Shown piece after piece: positions 43,014 to 55,354 of a stretch of 64,000 bases of DNA. The notes beneath the pieces are model-generated. The model was not told the DNA's origin. It was given only the letters and a program-made list of their open reading frames with translations, and searched no databases. The DNA lies in assembly GCA_009733775.1 (NCBI GenBank), contig WOGZ01000010.1, positions 186,001-250,000 on the forward strand. The letters are read 5' to 3'. A program made the position numbers and the translations under genes. This DNA is from Alectoria sarmentosa (Eukaryota > Ascomycota > Lecanoromycetes > Lecanorales > Parmeliaceae). Each line of letters starts with the position of its first letter. Within the stretch, counting starts at the first letter, position 1.

Positions 43014-44001
43014 GCTGTAAAGAAAGAATGCGCGAGAATAATGTGTGGAGGGAGAGTATGGCTCGATACGTGATATGGATGGGTGTTAGCTAGAAAGCGA
43101 TGGAATTCACCGGGCTGAGGTGATTAGTGAGAGTGTCAGAACAGTGAATTCGAGCCTGGACAATCGAAGTCTTGGCAAGACAAGACATGAGAAATAAGGT
43201 AAGGTAGGCAGGCGTTGTCCGACACTTGGCGCAGGAGTCTTGGCATTTAGCATTTGGGGTCTGCACCAAAAGTCCTGGACGCCAAGACTCACACGCCTAG
43301 ATCTCGGATAGCGCCCCGTCTGAAAAGCTGCCTGGACATTGCGCTTGAAATTACTGCGGAATTGTACCTGACCTGAGCGCAGTTTAGAGTCAAATGCCCC
43401 TATCGGGCCCAAAAGATGTCAACCTTTGCGCTCCCACGAGATAATTCTAGAGTCCTCGTTCCAGGGTCTCCTTCCGAGATCATGGTAAGAGCTGCCACTA
43501 GCGCTGTCCAGCACTTTTGCCGCCGACCTCCGTATCTAGGTCAATTGGTTTGTGAATCTAGAAATCATTTTCGATTGGCAGACTTTTAATACAACTGTAA
43601 GTAGGGGTAAGATCGATCACTTCTTTGAAATTTACTATTTCTGACCACTTGTTAAAGAGCGCCAGTGTGAAGATCTGGAGATACTCGGGGCCTGCTGATA
43701 GGGAGAGATATCGGGGTACGTTTTATGTGTTTAGGCATGAGGTCCGACAGCCGAGAACAACAGCCTGGAACTGCCTGTAAAAGCAGCTCTAGAGTTGGGG
43801 GCGATTATCCTCGAGACTTTGTCAACACTCTTGAGATCGTCTTGAGCGGACAAATGCTTGTTGTTCAGGGACGGCTCATCTAAAAGTAAATACACAAGCG
43901 AGGTCAGTCTTTATCAAGCATCCGACGACGACCTCGTACCATAACCACACCTCGTGAACTCCACGCCATGGCTTGCATCAATCCCATACGAACAATGAAC
44001 C
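43014..44001. other. Intergenic UFD2 upstream / HLJ1 3' region
   Basis: 988 bp. It includes GGTAGGCAGG at 43204-43213, the same string found (reverse strand) in the crzA-upstream inverted repeat. A minus-strand frame at 43107-43412 has no motif. No RNA gene recognised. Confidence 0.35.
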
Positions 44002-45197
44002 CTAGTAATTACTCCTAGCAAACCCAAATGCATCCAACTGCCTACAGCTCCTCATATCAAAGTTTCTCGCTTCCCTCATCTTATCGGCATCTTGGAAGAA
44101 CCACCCCTGCGCCTGCTCCACCATGGTATTTCGTGTCCGCTGTTCTATCTGGCACTCATATTGCAGCTGCGTCACGAACTGATTCTCCGCCTTCCTGTCC
44201 AGATCATTCATTTTCCGGCCATTGTAGTCAATGATATCCTTTGGATCCAGATAGTAGTCGATCTTTAAACGTTGCGAAGTGCGGTGCATTGTATTCGGAG
44301 GGCCAGGTTGGAAGTGTATATTGGGACCGCTCGGCATGGCCGAGGAGAAAAGGGATGATAGTATTGGAAGGACGAAAAGGATCAAGAGCGGGAGGAGGTT
44401 CGACAGAGCACCCAGAGCGCTTCGCGGCTGTTCTTCACCGGTGCCGTTCGCCTGTCTTGGCCTTCGCCTTGGTTGATTCCCGCCGAACTGATGTACACGG
44501 AAGCCGGGACCGCCTCCTAGGTTGAATACAAACTGCGGAGCATCGTTGAACATAGGGCCTCCACCGCCTGTTCTGGCGTTAGTAAGCAGCCCGTTCCTCC
44601 TCATTGACTCAATAACCTACCAAAAGGTCCACCGCCCATGCCACCGCCGCCAAAGAACCTGTTAAATAGCTCCTCTGGTGAGATCTCGTCTTCAAACATG
44701 GGTCCCCTCCCTCCTGGCGATCTTGCGGCGAAACCGCTGAAAGGTGATGAAGCGGCCGCGGCGCCAGGGCCGAATCGATTGTCTGGGTCGCCTCCAAAGC
44801 GATCATATTTCTCCTTCTTTTCTGCGTCTGACAGCACTTGGAAAGCTCTTGAGACCACTGTAATCAGTCATTTCCTGTTAGCCCTCTCGTAATTCATATG
44901 TCCATCCAGAACAGCCTCACTCTTAAAAGCCTCATCCGCCCCATCATATCCGTTTTTGTCCGGATGCGTCAGAAGACTCAATTTTCGATACGCCTTCTTG
45001 ATCTCCGCATCCGACACTGACTTCTCCAACCCCAGAATTTCGTAGAATGCCGTTGCCGAGCATTTTCGTACTCTTATCACCGCTGTCTTCTGCTCCACTG
45101 TGTACTTCCTCTCCTGATTCCCTTGGTTGTGATCTCGACTCTTTGCTGCGTTTCCATTTGGTGTTGCGTCGGCGCCTGAGGCCGTCGCAGCAGGCAT
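44002..45197 (-). CDS. HLJ1: Hlj1/DNAJB12-type ER membrane J-protein
   Basis: A tail-side membrane-anchored Hsp40 that recruits Hsp70 for ER-associated degradation. Exons 44921-45197, 44621-44857, 44002-44567; 359 residues. J domain about 47-115: AFYEILGLEKSVSDAEIKKA, YRKLSLLTHPDKN (HPD present), MVSRAFQVLSDAEKKEKYDR. A Gly/Phe-rich linker follows (FNRFFGGGGMGGGPF). Then a membrane segment (ALSNLLPLLILFVLPILSSL) and the DUF1977 C-terminal domain in the lumen-side position, ending AFGFARSNY. Divergent from the Aim19-like gene with 330 bp between starts. Confidence 0.92.
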
Positions 45198-45525
45198 CTC
45201 TCAGATTCGGTGTCAGGGCGACAATCCTGCGGGCAGCAAGGCAAGCTGTAGCGAGTGACCAGGTTTCTGGTATCGTCTTTAGCGATGGTGTGGGCGAAAA
45301 AGTAAATGGCTTATATCTGAGCCTTTGGAGAGCTTTTTTGTAGTGTCATTCACTTCACATCAGCAATCGTGGTATCAAAGTCCGCATTATATGCCAAGCC
45401 GCTAGCGGAGAGTTCAACTTTCCTCACCGGCAACGAACATCAACACTGCAGGACCTATCGCAGCCCACTGTCCTGAATACTTTCTCTGACAATCGATAAA
45501 CTACTACATTCCCTCCTACAGGAAA
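45198..45525. promoter_or_regulatory. Divergent promoter HLJ1 / Aim19-like gene
   Basis: 328 bp, compact. No motif singled out. Confidence 0.4.
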
Positions 45526-45993
45526 ATGGCAGACAAAGAGACCCAAGAACAAGTCAAAACCTCCGCAATTGCGCATGCCAAAGTCTGGGGAGGTAAATCA
45601 ACTTCTCTCAAGATACCTTTCTGCATGCTAAAAAGCACACTTCTAATGGCTTGTCTAGAATCACCTGTCCCATCCACCGCCCTTGCCGCTTTAATCACAG
45701 CGCAAGCTCTACGGCCCCCTCGAGTCCTTCCTTTGCTCTTTCCCCCAGTCCTACTCTTCAGCACTTACCTCAACATCTACGATTACAAAATTGACGCCGC
45801 AGGAATCACTGCTGCATGGTCAGGCTTATATATGCTATTAGCAAGGCGGAGAAAACAGCCTTTAGCGAGGAAGTTCGGCACTAGGGGGTTGATAAGGGGG
45901 GCGACAATGGGGTTGTGCGCTATTAATCTGGTCTGTGGGGGACTGGTTTATGCGGTGGGGAAGCGGGACGGCGAGGGTGACGATACTACATAA
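45526..45993 (+). CDS. Aim19-like small mitochondrial membrane protein
   Basis: Exons 45526-45592 and 45659-45993, joined across a 66-nt intron (GTAAAT...TCTAG) that is stop-free and a multiple of three. The spliced product is 133 residues and reads AKVWGESPVPSTALAALITA. It has three or four hydrophobic segments (LPLLFPPVLLFSTYL, AAGITAAWSGLYMLLARR, LIRGATMGLCAINLVCGGLV). Segment order and the AAWSGLYML region resemble yeast Aim19 (mitochondrial, function unknown). Confidence 0.6.
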   Translation: MADKETQEQVKTSAIAHAKVWGGKSTSLKIPFCMLKSTLLMACLESPVPSTALAALITAQALRPPRVLPLLFPPVLLFSTYLNIYDYKIDAAGITAAWSGLYMLLARRRKQPLARKFGTRGLIRGATMGLCAINLVCGGLVYAVGKRDGEGDDTT

Positions 45994-46352
45994 TGAGTGC
46001 GGGCTATATTTTTAGATTCGGGATTGTACATATCTGACTGGAGAGTGGCACGTGTTGCATTGAAGGCGTGAGAGAAATTTCCCTCGCGTTGAGTACTGTT
46101 ATGGGAATCTGCAAATCCATTCTCAAAACGCTCTCGGGCTACTGTTGCCATGGATCTGTGCCTCTTTCTGGAATGAAGCTCGTAGTACAGTACTCATTCA
46201 CTCTCCTCTCAATTGGGTGGGCAGGATAGACTCGAGTCACGAAGGTAACACTTTCAGTTACTCAAGCTGCAATAGGCCATCTTCGCAGACTTCGATTGGC
46301 CCCAGCGTTTCAATATCTTGATCTTCAGATTGCGTTTTTTGTCAAGAGTTCT
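45994..46352. other. Convergent gap Aim19-like / RhoGAP gene
   Basis: 359 bp between stops; nothing recognised. Confidence 0.35.
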
Positions 46353-48517
46353 TCATCCCCATGTCGCTGGTTTAGGTAACGGCTTGCGTTGAATAGACGG
46401 CTCAGCTGCAGGTAGAGGAGATGGTGGAGGTCGGGTCAGCCCATTATAGATCGGTACTTGCTCTTCGTACAGTGGTAGGCCATCAGCATCATTCATTTCA
46501 TGCTCTTCCTCGAAATCATCACCCTCGATTGGCACAGTATTAGAATACTGTATCCCTTGCAAGAGTGGTGGGCGGTCACTGATAATGGATGCATACCGTG
46601 GAAGCGGGAGAAGAGCTGGGGCAGGTTTGCGACGTAACGGGCTGGTCGAGTTTAATGGCCCAGCATCAGAAGGGCTAGTTTCAGTGACATTATTATTGTC
46701 AATTTGGCTCATGCCATTGAGAGGAGTGTTATCGAAAGGTGACGGCTTCCTCCTCATGGGACTGATGCCATTAGACAGACCCAGATTCACGGGATTCGTT
46801 CGGCTGATTACACCAACATCGAAAAGGTTCGGCTCGTCAAGTATACCACCAATGACCGTTGCTGCCCTTGGTCGAGGTGGCAAGGCAGGTTGGAATTCCG
46901 TTTCTTCGTCGCTGTCATCATTGTCTAGAAGGGTAATTCCCACGGATTGAGTCTCGTCGGAATACTTCGTTCGAGCTTCCTCGAGAGGGTCTTCCCTATC
47001 CTCAGCAGCCTCTGGCAGGCGTAGCGAGTCCTCGAATGTCTCGAAGTTGGTACCAAATGAGGGCGCAAGGTCAGTTTCCCAGTGAACAATCATAGCCACA
47101 AGGATCCGGCGGACGATAGTCGACATTTTAAGATCCTCGATGGGATCCGGGCCACACAGGAGGCTTGGGGCAAAGCATACAGCCAGATTTTCCGGAGTCA
47201 TCTGGTTCCGGCCTTGGAAGGTTGCAACTCTCGAGAGTAGCGGAAGAAGGTGCATCTTCAAGATCTGCCGTGACGTCTTGCTCCTGATCGGCGACCACTC
47301 ATCGTCCATAGAGAGCATTGCAGACAACTGCGGGACCTCAAGAGAGACATCGGGACTTCCGTAGTACTTCTCTAAGCCTTGATAGCTAGACGATGGGATA
47401 ATCGGCTCCCTCAGCTCCTGGTACCTATGGAGATGTTGGAGTCAGCACTTCCACCTAGAGCATTTTTGGAGTTACAAAGCAGGTCTCAAGAGTTCATTAC
47501 TTCCGGATCATGTTTTGCAACTCCAGGTTCTCCTCAGATCAGGAGAGAACGGCTCCGAGAAGTAGCTCACCATAGTTTGATCAAGACTGCCGCAACGTGA
47601 AGCTCGTACCCTTCTGCTTGGTCCAGCTCCTCTACCCAGACATGTCCAATGCCTTCTCTGTAATAGCTAGACGCTAAGACCGTGTTGATTTCTTTCCATA
47701 CAACGAACTTCTGACCTCGATCGTAGGCTTCCTTCAAAATTTCTACGGTCTGAGCCCGAGCACTGACACGGAAGATACCCTCGGCTTTGATGTTATCATC
47801 CATGATAATAAAACTTGTGGTTTCTCGTAGTACTCTTGGTAGTCTGACTGACCCGTCCGCGGAGAGAGGGAGAGCATTCTGGACGCCAAACGCTCTACGC
47901 CCGCTTGCATATGGAGCGTATATGGCAGCAGACTTCCGACGGTCGGCCAAATAAGCGGATGGAGGAATTAACAAGTCCTCAATTGGAATTTGCAGAGCCA
48001 AACCGCTCAATGTGGAGACATTGATAATCTTTTTCCTGAACTTTGGAGAGACGACCGAAGCGAAGAATTCGATCAAGACCCTGATGAAGCTCTTGTCATG
48101 CACAATGTAGAGCTTCTGCAACTTCTTCCTTTTTACCCTCGACAATATATGATATGCCTGCATGAACCATTGCCAGCTAGGCTTTCCCTTCTTGGTTTGC
48201 GTGGCTGCACTGCCCCCAGCTCCTGCAAAAAAGACGACTTCGTAGCCATGCCCACCAATCAGTTCATCATCATCCGGTAGTCGAGATAGGACATAGGGGA
48301 GCAGGGCGTCGTAGTCAGTCGTTTTGGCGTCCGGGAAAGCGGCGCCATTGAGTATGAAGACAGGAAGATCATTCTGCGAAGGTAGAGGGGAAGGGTAGAT
48401 GATCCTAGCTGCGAGCTTGGCGAGATCAATCGAGAAGTCGTTCGATGTAGATGCAGGGGGTACTGAGTTTAGAGGAGTAGAGTTGCTGCGGAGCCGATTA
48501 ACGATTTGAGAGCGCAT
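46353..48517 (-). CDS. Ecm25/p50RhoGAP-type protein: CRAL-TRIO-like (BCH) domain plus RhoGAP
   Basis: Exons 47571-48517 and 46353-47424, 146-nt intron; 672 residues. The splice gives AAVLIKLWYQELREPIIPSS, the conserved RhoGAP junction. The N-terminal ~210 residues are a divergent CRAL-TRIO/BCH domain (VVFFAGAGG, WQWFMQAYHILSRVKRKKLQ, LYIVHDKSFIRVLIEFF). The RhoGAP domain follows, with the arginine finger in EGIFRVSARAQTVEILKEAY, then MTPENLAVCFAPSLL. The C-terminal ~250 residues are Pro-rich and disordered (KPAPALLPLPRY, PPPSPLPA). In fungi this family acts on Rho/Cdc42-type GTPases and endocytic sites. Rho1 in the same window is a conceivable but unproven substrate. Confidence 0.85.
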
Positions 48518-49816
48518 CGAGGCATTCGTCCGTCTATTAAGTGGGATATAGGATATATTAGGTGGGAGGAACAGAGTATTGGTGAAAATCTGTGGATATC
48601 GTGGGGTCGTAGACCAAGAGATTATTGGCAACGGTTCTGGGACGAGGACAGGGACCCATTATGCGTAGAGATGTCTTCACAAAGTGAAAAACAAATTACA
48701 TAGAGCCGTTATCAAATTTGCAGAAACGAGGTGTGAAGCCGCAATGAGTAGTGCCAACCTCAGGGGCTTCAGCCACGCAAGCGTATGTAAGACGTGTTTA
48801 CGACAACCTACACACTACAGACGATTAATGGTTCGGTTCAATGATTTGGGATAAGTTTAGATAGCGTATGCAAGGACTGTGAAACAAAGATCAGCAACGG
48901 TTGGTATACTTCTTCAGCTGCGTTTCATATATCCCATCATCTGGCAGGCCCAAAAATCTACAGGTTCAGCCCTATGGCCAAGCCATTTTGGACACCATGC
49001 GCGGGATGCTGTTCTCCTCTCTCGCCATTCAACTGTTCTGTCCTCGAGCCCCTGCCTTTCATGGCGCTCTGAATTCGGGCCATCCCAGGGGAGTCCATAC
49101 ACAGGAATTTCCACATGTAATCAACATAAAAGGGCGATTGGGTCCAAACCGTCGTTCGCTAACTATTGACATGGGAGTGTGAATTCTTGTTTTGAGGATC
49201 GGAGCTTGAGGGGCAATGGCAGCAGTGCTAAAAGTGGGTGAAGAGCAGGTTGCCACCTCTTCAAGATGGATGCGACGTTCCCGGCAAGTATTACCGAAAG
49301 ACTCGTGAAAAGAACATACGACGTCGATTTCACTGAGATCTTGATGAAAAAGCCCAGTACCAACCTCCGGATGTGACCAAAAGTTGATGAGACGAGGTGT
49401 TGTATCTTCTTTACGGGGTCCCTCAAAGATGCAAAGCCTTACTGCACACCATCTTCGGCTTTGGCTATAGATGAGCAAGCAACCTGGTCCGGATGGCAAT
49501 CCATATATGCGCACTTCCCGCACTTTGCTGTTCGTGGGTTCAGATGGATGGAGGAGCTCGGCGGCGGGCGATCCTCGCTGTAGGGACAACGCGATCAGGG
49601 AATGGAAGTCGACCACTGCCGATCTATGCAAGGTAAATAATGACACCACGAGTTCCGACGTGCATGCAAGTGAAAATAACGGAGATTCGCCATCTCAATG
49701 CAGTGATTGAGCCGGCAAGTGGAAAAGGGCAACCACATTCAGTAGTGAGGCTCTTGATTCGTGGAAGCTGGATCAATTCATACGAATGATACAGCGCGCG
49801 AATCAATCTTTGAGTC
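48518..49816. other. Intergenic, no supported gene
   Basis: About 1.3 kb upstream of the RhoGAP gene. A 196-codon minus-strand frame (49059-49649) and shorter ones exist. They lack a domain, have no good ATG near the 5' end, and show no splice continuity with the next gene. Treated as promoter plus 3' UTR. Confidence 0.35.
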
Positions 49817-50792
49817 TCAGTATGGAAGCGGTCCATCCTCGTCACCCCAACAAGACTGAATGAAGTGGCGTCAGCAATGTCTCTTGAAAATCAGATTTCG
49901 AGCCTTGAAACATGTCCGAGAAAAATCCTAAAGATATGTCTCAAGGCTCAAGGTCGGAATAAGACACTTCGGAAATACGTACGGAGCACTGAGAATTTCC
50001 ACAGCCGCAACCTCGGCACATATCCCGACGACGTGTCCTAGCTTTCTTCGTCTTGCGAGCCTGTTTCACTGGCGTTGTCCTTTGCACGGTCCCAATGTCC
50101 ATTTCAGGCTTTTGAACCCCACTATCACCCACTTCCACGCCCAGCTTCTCCAAGAGCTGCTCTAATGTCTCATACATGTCATGATGCCTTCCAAGTTCCA
50201 CCAACTCTTTCACTTTGTCTACCCATTCCTGATCACTGCGCATTTCATTCCTTTCATCCTCACTCATGCCATCAACAACGTAATGCATAGCCTTGTCCAA
50301 AGGTTCTCCATCTTGATACAACTGCTTGATGACTTCGTGGCCCATCGTATCATTGCCGCTCAGGACGATAGTCTTGGCAATCTTCCTTAATGTCACCAGC
50401 GCGCTCTTCTTCGTACCGAAGGAGCTGTGGGATGGCGTTTGCTCTTTGATTTCGGCAATTGTCTCCTTGACAGTGACTGACACTTCCAAACCTAAGTGGT
50501 ATTGCCTTGAGCCGCTGGAACCACCCCCCTGGGCCATTCCGTGCCACACGCTCTTGCTGAAGTAGTCGAAGTCGACCACTTTGGTGTTTTCCGCGTTAAT
50601 AATATCATTCCGCCGGGCGACTACCTGCGCAGCAACCTGGGATGATTGTGTTGTTGCGGCAAGGAGGAGATCGCGTAAGGTGCTTGCGTCAAAGGTAGCG
50701 ATAATTTTCTGGTAATCGTCCCTGGAGTTGGAGGGAATTGCCTTGTCGCCACTCGTATTCGCTCTTTGTCGCTTCACGGATAGGTTAGACAT
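49817..50792 (-). CDS. Unknown helical protein with Cys-rich C-terminal tail
   Basis: Exons 49983-50792 and 49817-49855, intron 127 nt (GTACGT, TTGCTGACG branch, ATTCAG); 282 residues. Start MSNLSVKRQRANTSG. A helical segment TFDASTLRDLLLAATTQSSQ, VAAQVVARRNDIINAENTKV is faintly reminiscent of the Cut8/Sts1 proteasome-tether N-terminal region. A long helical domain (SALVTLRKIAKTIVLSG to YETLEQLLEKLGV) follows, then a basic linker (KQARKTKKARTRRRD). The spliced tail CRGCGCGNSQCSSCWGDEDG ends in PLPY. The tail could bind metal. The family is not recognised with confidence. Confidence 0.65.
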
Positions 50793-51455
50793 GGCTGTAC
50801 TCTAGAATGGCGGTCCCAAGTCCTGGTCGATGCTGAACTGTGACGAGGCCTTCAGCTCAATTTACCTCGTGTCGCTGGCGCGTCTGTGGCGCCATTGGCG
50901 AGATTGGTGCCAAGCCACCCCCTATTCGCCTCATTCTGATAGAAACCCCTGTTTGGGTTGCGATACCGATTCATGTTGACAGTGTTGAAAAGATGGTTGG
51001 TTCCCAGCCTCCTCCGGCCTGTTGCCATGCCAGCCACATGATTAGTACTGTATATAGGGTTCGCTCCAGGGGAGCTTTGGGAGAACGATCAATCCATCCT
51101 TAACATTCCATCATCATATAAATCAACAGACAGCAAGCGAGGATAGATGAACGAGAGTTGGGGGCAGTCAACCAAGTGCAGAAAGCATGAGACTCAGGGT
51201 TGCCAACATCGATGACGGGCGGAGAGGAGCAAACGCATACAAAAACAGCTGTTAAAGCAGTTTCGAAAACGGTAGGTGGCATGGCGGTCAACAACGAACT
51301 TTGAGGGATGTCATCCAGCTTGATGCCAGCGCTATGCTTTGCTATCCAGAAATAGTTTTTAAACATATGGAAATGCCCGCTATGGTGGTCGTAAAGCTGC
51401 ATCTAATCATACTCTTTACCAAACATCATACTTTACAACAGAGACATGCTCATAG
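50793..51455. other. Intergenic between Cys-tailed gene and IMA1
   Basis: 663 bp, nothing recognised. Promoter of the former and 3' region of IMA1. Confidence 0.35.
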
Positions 51456-53964
51456 CTACCACATTCCATTCCGGTTCCTTCTCTGTGGTTGCCCGAGGTT
51501 CACAGAGTTCATTCCCAACGCCTGTTCATTTCTGGCATTTCCACCAAGGGAAAGGCTGCCAAAGCTACCTGGAGGAGGATCATTCCCAAGTTTCGTCCTG
51601 GAGCGTGTCGTGCGCTGTGATAGCGACGGTAGATGCTGACCGTTCGAATCTGTCACTATTCCGTCTTTAGGATCGTGTCTAGATGAGGACATGCTGCCTC
51701 CCACGAAAGACTGTTGAAGGTTTGTTTTTTCAAGGCCAGCAGCTATTTGTGGAACAGGCGGGGATGAAGCTCGTCCCTTGCTCTTTCGACGAATCCAGGT
51801 TCCAGAGTAAAGCATCCATGCCTCTTGCGCGATCAGCACAGCTATCAGAATCATGCCTGGCGTCTCAAGCGGTCCGATACTATCCTCTGGGGAAGAGGTC
51901 GCTGCCCGTTGGCGTAGAGCAACCCCGAGTATTATAGTTGTGATGAGTTCGAATGCGAGAAGCACAATGTCGCTGAGGCTCCGGTCGCTATCCTTGCGGA
52001 CTGCCGGCAGTAGAGATTTGAGGATGACAAGAGCCGCAATGCACAAAGCTGCGAGCCCCAAGTGCACTCGGAAGGCGGCAAGAGATGGTATTGGTGTGCT
52101 GGTCCAGGCCATGCATGAGATGGCAAGAAGGAGCAAGGCCGCCGGTCGGTGCAATTGCATATAGACATCGGCCAGTTTGGACTGGGTTTCGTACTCGCCT
52201 TTTTCATATAGTTTTTGGCGTGCACGGACCTCGTGAGGTTGCTCGGCAAGCGAGAAATTGTTGGCCATGAGAGATTCGAGGCCAAGATCTTCTCGATCGG
52301 TATGTGGGAAGAATCTAGGTTGAGCAAACTCTATAGGGGACAGCTCCGGACTACCAGCTCCGGGTGAAGCCTCGTATGGAGTGGCAAAAGGAGACTCATC
52401 AGATGAGTCTCGCATGGTGTACTTCATGGGGGTTTTAAAGGATTCCAGATTTCGCGTTTCGGGCCCCTTACGAAACATAGGCTGATTTTGCGGATCACGA
52501 AGACTAAGAAGCGCATTCGACCGAAGATTTTGGCGGTACGGAACAGGCTGTAGCTGTTGGGACACGGCGTTGGAAATGCGATACGACGCTGCTGGACGCA
52601 GAATTTTACTGTCTTGAGAAGGGGTCCAATCCATGGCTTCATTATCGTCATCATCCGGAGGAGGCGTGGGAGATTGGTAGATTGGTCGCTGCTGATTTGG
52701 CGGTGCCAAGTCTACAATAGAAAATGGTCTTATACTACCATCGTTACGAGTAAGGGATGGATTCGGCTGTTGAGCCCTGTAACCAAGGACCCCTGTTCCC
52801 ACGCTGGACGCTTTCTGCTGGGTCGTCTGAGACACTGAAGGCTTGGGACTGTCTTGAAACTTGACTGGAGCCGAATGGTCCATTCGAACAGAGCGAAAAG
52901 ACTTGACGCTTATCTTTGAATGGGTTAGCCTCAAATCATGTCTGTGAGTCGAATACTTACAACCGCAGTAAGAACAAGCAAAGACAGATGAGCAGCCTTG
53001 GTCATTTGTACTTGGAGGTCAGAGGGAAGGTAGCACCATGTCATGCATCTGACAATCAGAAGCATGACCTGTAGCTGGTAGAACTCTGCTGTACCAACTG
53101 TTTGTCCCCCTTTTCTTCTCAATGTTTCGTGAAGCATAGGGTTCCACCACGACGACAGAACGCCGAGCAGTAAGGCCAGCCCAGCAGTGGAGTACAAAAT
53201 CTCGGTGCAGTCTAACATGGAGCCTGAACCCCTCATGACCTGTTGTAGACACATTGAACCTGATAGGGATTCTCGTGCATCTCGGAGACCATGGTCCTCT
53301 TCTGTGGACTTCAAGAGGGAAGCCCCATCCCATAAGACTTGCCCAGCCAAGCTTAGAAACCAGCCAACACCTCCAAGAGTAACCAGTGGACTTCCCCAGC
53401 TCGCATCTCTGTACTGTATGCCATATCCTCTAGTCCTGTCCATCATCCTTCTTAGATGATCCGTCTTCGCTGCGTACCCTGCAGCTCGTATCTTCTCCTG
53501 CACCTTCGGCTCGCAGCTCTTGCATACTTGTGGATACCGCTCTTCTAGCCCTTTCAGGTATTCATTTTCTGCTTTCACATATTCCGCATAATCTGGCGCA
53601 TCGGAGGGTGGCAAGTAAGAAGCCAAAGCCTGCGACACGAGATGCTGATTCTTCAGGCAGGTTGGGCAGAACAAGGAGTCGTCATGTGTCTCGAACACTG
53701 GAGAAGTTGGCCGAGCAAGTGATTGTGTAGAGTAAGCGTTGGAGGAAACATCTTCCGCTGGAGGATCTGTGATTTCGCCATTCTGTGGTGTAGCACGTCA
53801 GCAAGGGTATCGTAGGGAGGGTATGTAAACAAAGGTACCTCATCCAAGAAATTCTCGGCCTCACAATGTGCACACTGCCATCGGCGGACCTTGGACGTCC
53901 GTGTCTGAGCTGATTTGCAGCCACAGTAGAAGCAGACAAACTTCCCCCGGAATAGAAAGGCCAT
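51456..53964 (-). CDS. IMA1: Ima1-type inner nuclear membrane protein
   Basis: Exons 53839-53964, 52961-53782, 51456-52913; 801 residues. Homologous to S. pombe Ima1 and animal Samp1/NET5, which link heterochromatin and the LINC complex at the nuclear envelope. The N-terminal Ima1 domain has paired Cys motifs (FVCFYCGCKSAQ, WQCAHCEAENF, LFCPTCLKNQHLV, VCKSCEPKV). Several membrane segments follow (LVTLGGVGWFLSLAG, STAGLALLLGVLSSW, LSLLVLTAVV). A disordered Pro/Ser region precedes a second membrane cluster (PAALLLLAISCMAW, LAALCIAALVILKSL, IILGVALRQ). Junctions ENFLDE-NGEITDPPAED and TAVV-ISVKSFRS keep frame. Confidence 0.88.
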
Positions 53965-54514
53965 TAGAGATTCAATGCAAGAGTGCGGAGGGGTTGATCT
54001 GTTCGGAGTTTAGAAAATGTCAGGCCGAAAATGTGACCCGCGATTTTCCTCCAATTTACGAGTATTCTCCTTCACTTTCCAGCACGGAGACAATTGCTGC
54101 AGTGGAGAGCTGCAGACGAAGTGTTGGATGGGGAGAACATGAGATGGCTGTAAGTATGTATGCCCAACCAGCATTTTGTGTTGTCCATTGTTCTTTGTCC
54201 CAATGTCTCAGCATTCCAAGTCAACACATCAGCAATTCAGCACCTCAACAACACTGTCAGTATCAACGTCTTCGTGTCATCAAAGCATGCTCCCGGACGT
54301 CTTTCAATCCATATTACAACACCGCATATGGCTTGGCAGGGCGAGTCTGACAGCGTCTAGCGTCAATAAGAAACCTCACTGAATCACTTTCACTCCGCTT
54401 TATCCATCTGAGCCTCATGCGTGATTGAGTCCACCATGCCGAAACCACTCTTCTTCTCAAACCTACTCGTACACAATACCTTCCACCAAGCCCATTCCGT
54501 GATACCCACAAGAT
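53965..54514. promoter_or_regulatory. Divergent promoter region IMA1 / ALG14
   Basis: 550 bp. Short plus-strand frames are present without motifs. No repeats or RNA genes. Confidence 0.4.
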
Positions 54515-55354
54515 ATGGCCTCACTGCACTACGTCCTCACCTTCACCCTCATCCTCCTGACCACGGCATTCGTAAGCCCCCAACGCTCAACACTCAACCC
54601 CTCAATTGACTATGATCGGTAGCTCCGTCTCATCTACATCCTCCCCGCCATCTACCGCAGCCGTCCACCTCCGCGCAAACGCGGGACACCAATCCACCTT
54701 CTCATCGTCCTCGGTAGCGGCGGGCACACAGCGGAAATGCTCTCCCTCATCACCTCTCTCAATCCGGCCCATTACACATACAGATCCTACGTGATCGGCA
54801 GTGGTGACGACTTCAGCGCTGGAAAAGCTCAGGAGTTTGAGCGAAGTCTCAGCGCCAGGGAGGAGACGAAGCAAGAGATTGTCAGCTTCACCGAAATAGA
54901 AGGAAAAGAGGCGACAGGGATCTCGAGGAGGAATTACAGCATCCACACCGTCCCTCGAGCTCGGCAGATACATCAATCTCTTCTTACTTCCCCCCTAAGC
55001 TCGACAATGTGTCTTTACGCTTGTCTAAAGCTACTCTATTTGCATCCCAATGGCTGTCCGGATCTCATACTCACGAACGGGCCTGCTACGTCTCTCATTC
55101 TGATTCTAGCTTCGACCCTCTTGCGCTATTTCTCCTTTCTGCCTCTCGTCGGTCCGACTAGGCAGTCTATGCAAGGCCGTAGCAGCTCGGGCAACATGCG
55201 GGTAATTTACGTAGAATCTTGGGCTCGGGTCACACGGCCAAGTTTGAGTGGAAGAGTTATCGTGTGGTGCGGGCTTTGCGACCGGGTGTTAGTGCAGTGG
55301 AAAGGCTTGCGAGATCGAGGTTGGGGAGAATACAAGGGAGTTCTTGTCCGCTAA
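54515..55354 (+). CDS. ALG14: ALG14, membrane anchor subunit of UDP-GlcNAc transferase
   Basis: With Alg13 it adds the second GlcNAc to dolichol-PP-GlcNAc on the cytosolic ER face. Exon 1 (54515-54571) encodes MASLHYVLTFTLILLTTAF, the membrane anchor. A 51-nt intron (GTAAGC...GGTAG) leads to exon 2 (54623-55354); 262 residues. Signature: LLIVLGSGGHTAEMLSLI, PDLILTNGPATSLILIL, and RVIYVESWARVTRPSLSGR. The C-terminus (DRVLVQWKGLRDRGWGEYKG) fits the Alg13-binding end. Length is slightly above average because of a polar insert after YVIGSGDDFSAGKA. Confidence 0.93.

Noticed and set aside
49059..49649. 196-codon minus-strand frame
   Set aside because: No ATG near its 5' end, no domain, and not connected by splice sites to the neighbouring gene.
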